Positions 6,764 through 7,421 of a stretch of 7,421 bases of DNA are shown piece after piece; positions within the stretch are counted from its first letter, which is position 1, and each line of letters opens with the position of its first letter. The notes below the pieces were generated by a model. The model was given only the letters and a program-made list of their open reading frames with translations. It made no database searches and was not told where the DNA came from. The DNA comes from an uncultured Collinsella sp. GTDB lineage: Bacteria > Actinomycetota > Coriobacteriia > Coriobacteriales > Coriobacteriaceae. A program made the translations under genes and the position numbers. Location: contig CABRZN010000091.1 in NCBI GenBank assembly GCA_902475445.1, forward strand, positions 1 through 7,421. The letters are read 5' to 3'.

Positions 6764-7176
6764 CGACGGTTCACCTTCATGACCACATCGCCGATCTGGA
6801 CTTCGTCGCCCTCGCGCAGTGTTGCGGGCTCCACAAGCTGGCGGCCGTTGACGAGCGTGCCGTTAAGCGAGTTGAGGTCCTCGATGATGAGCGCCGGGCC
6901 CTGCAGCGAAAAGCGCGCATGTGAGGCCGAGACGAATGGTTCGTTGATGCAGATGTCCGAAGATGGCGAGCGACCGACGATGACGGGGCCGAGCATATCT
7001 ACGTGGATGCCGCGGATACCGCGCGGACCCTTGTCCACATCGATCGTCCAGATAGCCGAGTCGCGGCGCTGTCCGCGCACAAGTCCCACGCCGGTCTTCA
7101 TGACGGCGAACAGGAAGATATAGAGCAGGGCGACCAGGACGATGCGGCCTGCAAAAAGGACGATATCGATGTTCAT
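6760..7176 (-). CDS. fhaB: FhaB-type membrane-anchored FHA-domain protein
   Basis: A small phospho-Thr reader of 138 residues, likely an adaptor bringing phosphorylated partners to the wall-synthesis machinery (the Mycobacterium homologue FhaB/FipA is linked to division proteins). Residues 5-26 form one hydrophobic helix with the N-terminus outside or at the membrane, then a basic stretch (RGQRR, 34-38). The FHA domain occupies about 57-136, with the four usual ligand-site residues: Arg69 in VGRS, Ser83 and His86 in VSASHA, and Asn105 in NSLNGT. Length and layout fit FhaB (about 150 residues). The gene starts 6 nt after the fhaA stop, with AGGGGA 9 nt upstream of its ATG, and its TGA overlaps the pstP ATG. 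This tight packing indicates one transcript and translational coupling. Confidence 0.93.
   Translation of the reverse strand: MNIDIVLFAGRIVLVALLYIFLFAVMKTGVGLVRGQRRDSAIWTIDVDKGPRGIRGIHVDMLGPVIVGRSPSSDICINEPFVSASHARFSLQGPALIIEDLNSLNGTLVNGRQLVEPATLREGDEVQIGDVVMKVNRR
6772..6778 (-). promoter_or_regulatory. Ribosome binding site of pstP inside the fhaB 3' end
   Basis: GAAGGTG on the minus strand lies 8 nt before ATG 6763, within the last codons of fhaB. Together with the ATGA stop-start overlap it supports the full-length pstP start, and hence the reality of the long N-terminal extension. Confidence 0.6.
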
Positions 7177-7182
7177 AAGCGA

Positions 7183-7421
7183 CTATCCCCTAAATTCAAA
7201 GGTGCTCAGGCCAAACGTCAGCAGGTCGCCGTTACGCAGCGGGCAGCGCGTGATGCGGCGGTTGTTGACGAGCGTGCCGTTGGTGGAATTGAGGTCCTCG
7301 ATCGACCAGTCCGAACCGGTAAAGGTGAGCTGGGCGTGGCGGCGCGACACGTTGGGGTCGCGCAGGGCGATGTCCGAAACCGAACGCTCGCGACCGATGG
7401 TCACCTGCGCGGAAGTGATGC
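7183..7421 (-). CDS. fhaA: FhaA-like protein, C-terminal FHA domain (N-terminus beyond window edge)
   Basis: The last 78 codons of an FHA-domain protein whose frame stays open to the right edge. Key residues visible are the Arg of IGRERSVSDI, the Ser and His of NVSRRHAQL, and the Asn of NSTNGTLVN, so the phospho-Thr pocket looks intact. The protein ends immediately after the last FHA strand (STFEFRG, then TAG). Its position upstream of fhaB and pstP matches FhaA, which in other actinobacteria has an N-terminal DUF3662-type domain, a linker and this C-terminal FHA domain. The N-terminal part is not in the window, so the FhaA assignment rests on gene order and the C-terminal placement of the FHA domain. 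A GTG at 7404 is internal to the domain and is not the real start. Confidence 0.85.
   Translation of the reverse strand, partial: ITSAQVTIGRERSVSDIALRDPNVSRRHAQLTFTGSDWSIEDLNSTNGTLVNNRRITRCPLRNGDLLTFGLSTFEFRG
7186..7191 (-). promoter_or_regulatory. Ribosome binding site of fhaB overlapping the fhaA 3' end
   Basis: AGGGGA on the minus strand lies 9 nt before ATG 7176 and within the last two sense codons of fhaA. It supports the chosen fhaB start, which places the full membrane helix at the N-terminus. Confidence 0.65.

Noticed and set aside
6218..7123. Plus-strand open frame of 301 codons, Gly/Arg/Cys-rich
   Set aside because: It is antisense to the Ala/Pro-rich pstP extension and fhaB. The Gly/Arg/Cys bias mirrors Ala/Pro codons, and no recognisable domain is present.

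Overview
The window is a slice of a high-GC actinobacterial chromosome. Everything in it is coded on the minus strand as one compact gene cluster. The order of transcription, from the right edge to the left, is fhaA (3' end only), fhaB, pstP, a fused rodA-pbpA, and pknB (cut by the left edge). This is the order of the conserved actinobacterial cluster fhaA-fhaB-pstP-rodA-pbpA-pknA-pknB, with two differences: RodA and PbpA are one polypeptide, and no pknA lies between pbpA and pknB. The GC-rich codon use, the single kinase and the fusion suggest a member of the Coriobacteriia (a Collinsella-like gut actinobacterium). That placement is inferred from recalled features and was not checked by a search.

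Layout from right to left. 7421-7183 is the C-terminal FHA domain of an FhaA-like protein. 7176-6760 is a small membrane-anchored FHA protein (FhaB). 6763-4829 is a PP2C-type Ser/Thr phosphatase (PstP) with a very long Ala/Pro/acid-rich N-terminal extension; its ATG overlaps the fhaB TGA as ATGA. 4812-1942 is a 956-residue protein joining a complete SEDS glycan polymerase (RodA type) to a complete class B penicillin-binding protein (PbpA type). 1941-1810 is the only sizeable gap (132 bp); it holds a strong GC hairpin, an 8-bp direct repeat and a possible 16-codon leader ORF. 1809-1 is a PknB-type receptor kinase with three full PASTA repeats and the start of a fourth. No RNA gene, mobile element, CRISPR array or convincing promoter is visible, so the promoter probably lies beyond the right edge, upstream of fhaA.

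How the parts work together (family knowledge applied to this locus): PknB senses peptidoglycan or its precursors through its PASTA repeats and phosphorylates division and wall-synthesis proteins on Thr. PstP reverses this. FhaA and FhaB read phospho-Thr and recruit partners. The RodA-PbpA fusion polymerises glycan strands and cross-links them. Signalling and synthesis are therefore co-transcribed, and several genes appear translationally coupled.

The points most worth a second look are the RodA-PbpA fusion with its Thr/Ser-rich cytoplasmic linker, the disordered PstP extension, an Asp at the usual second activation-loop Thr of the kinase, and the structured gap before pknB.
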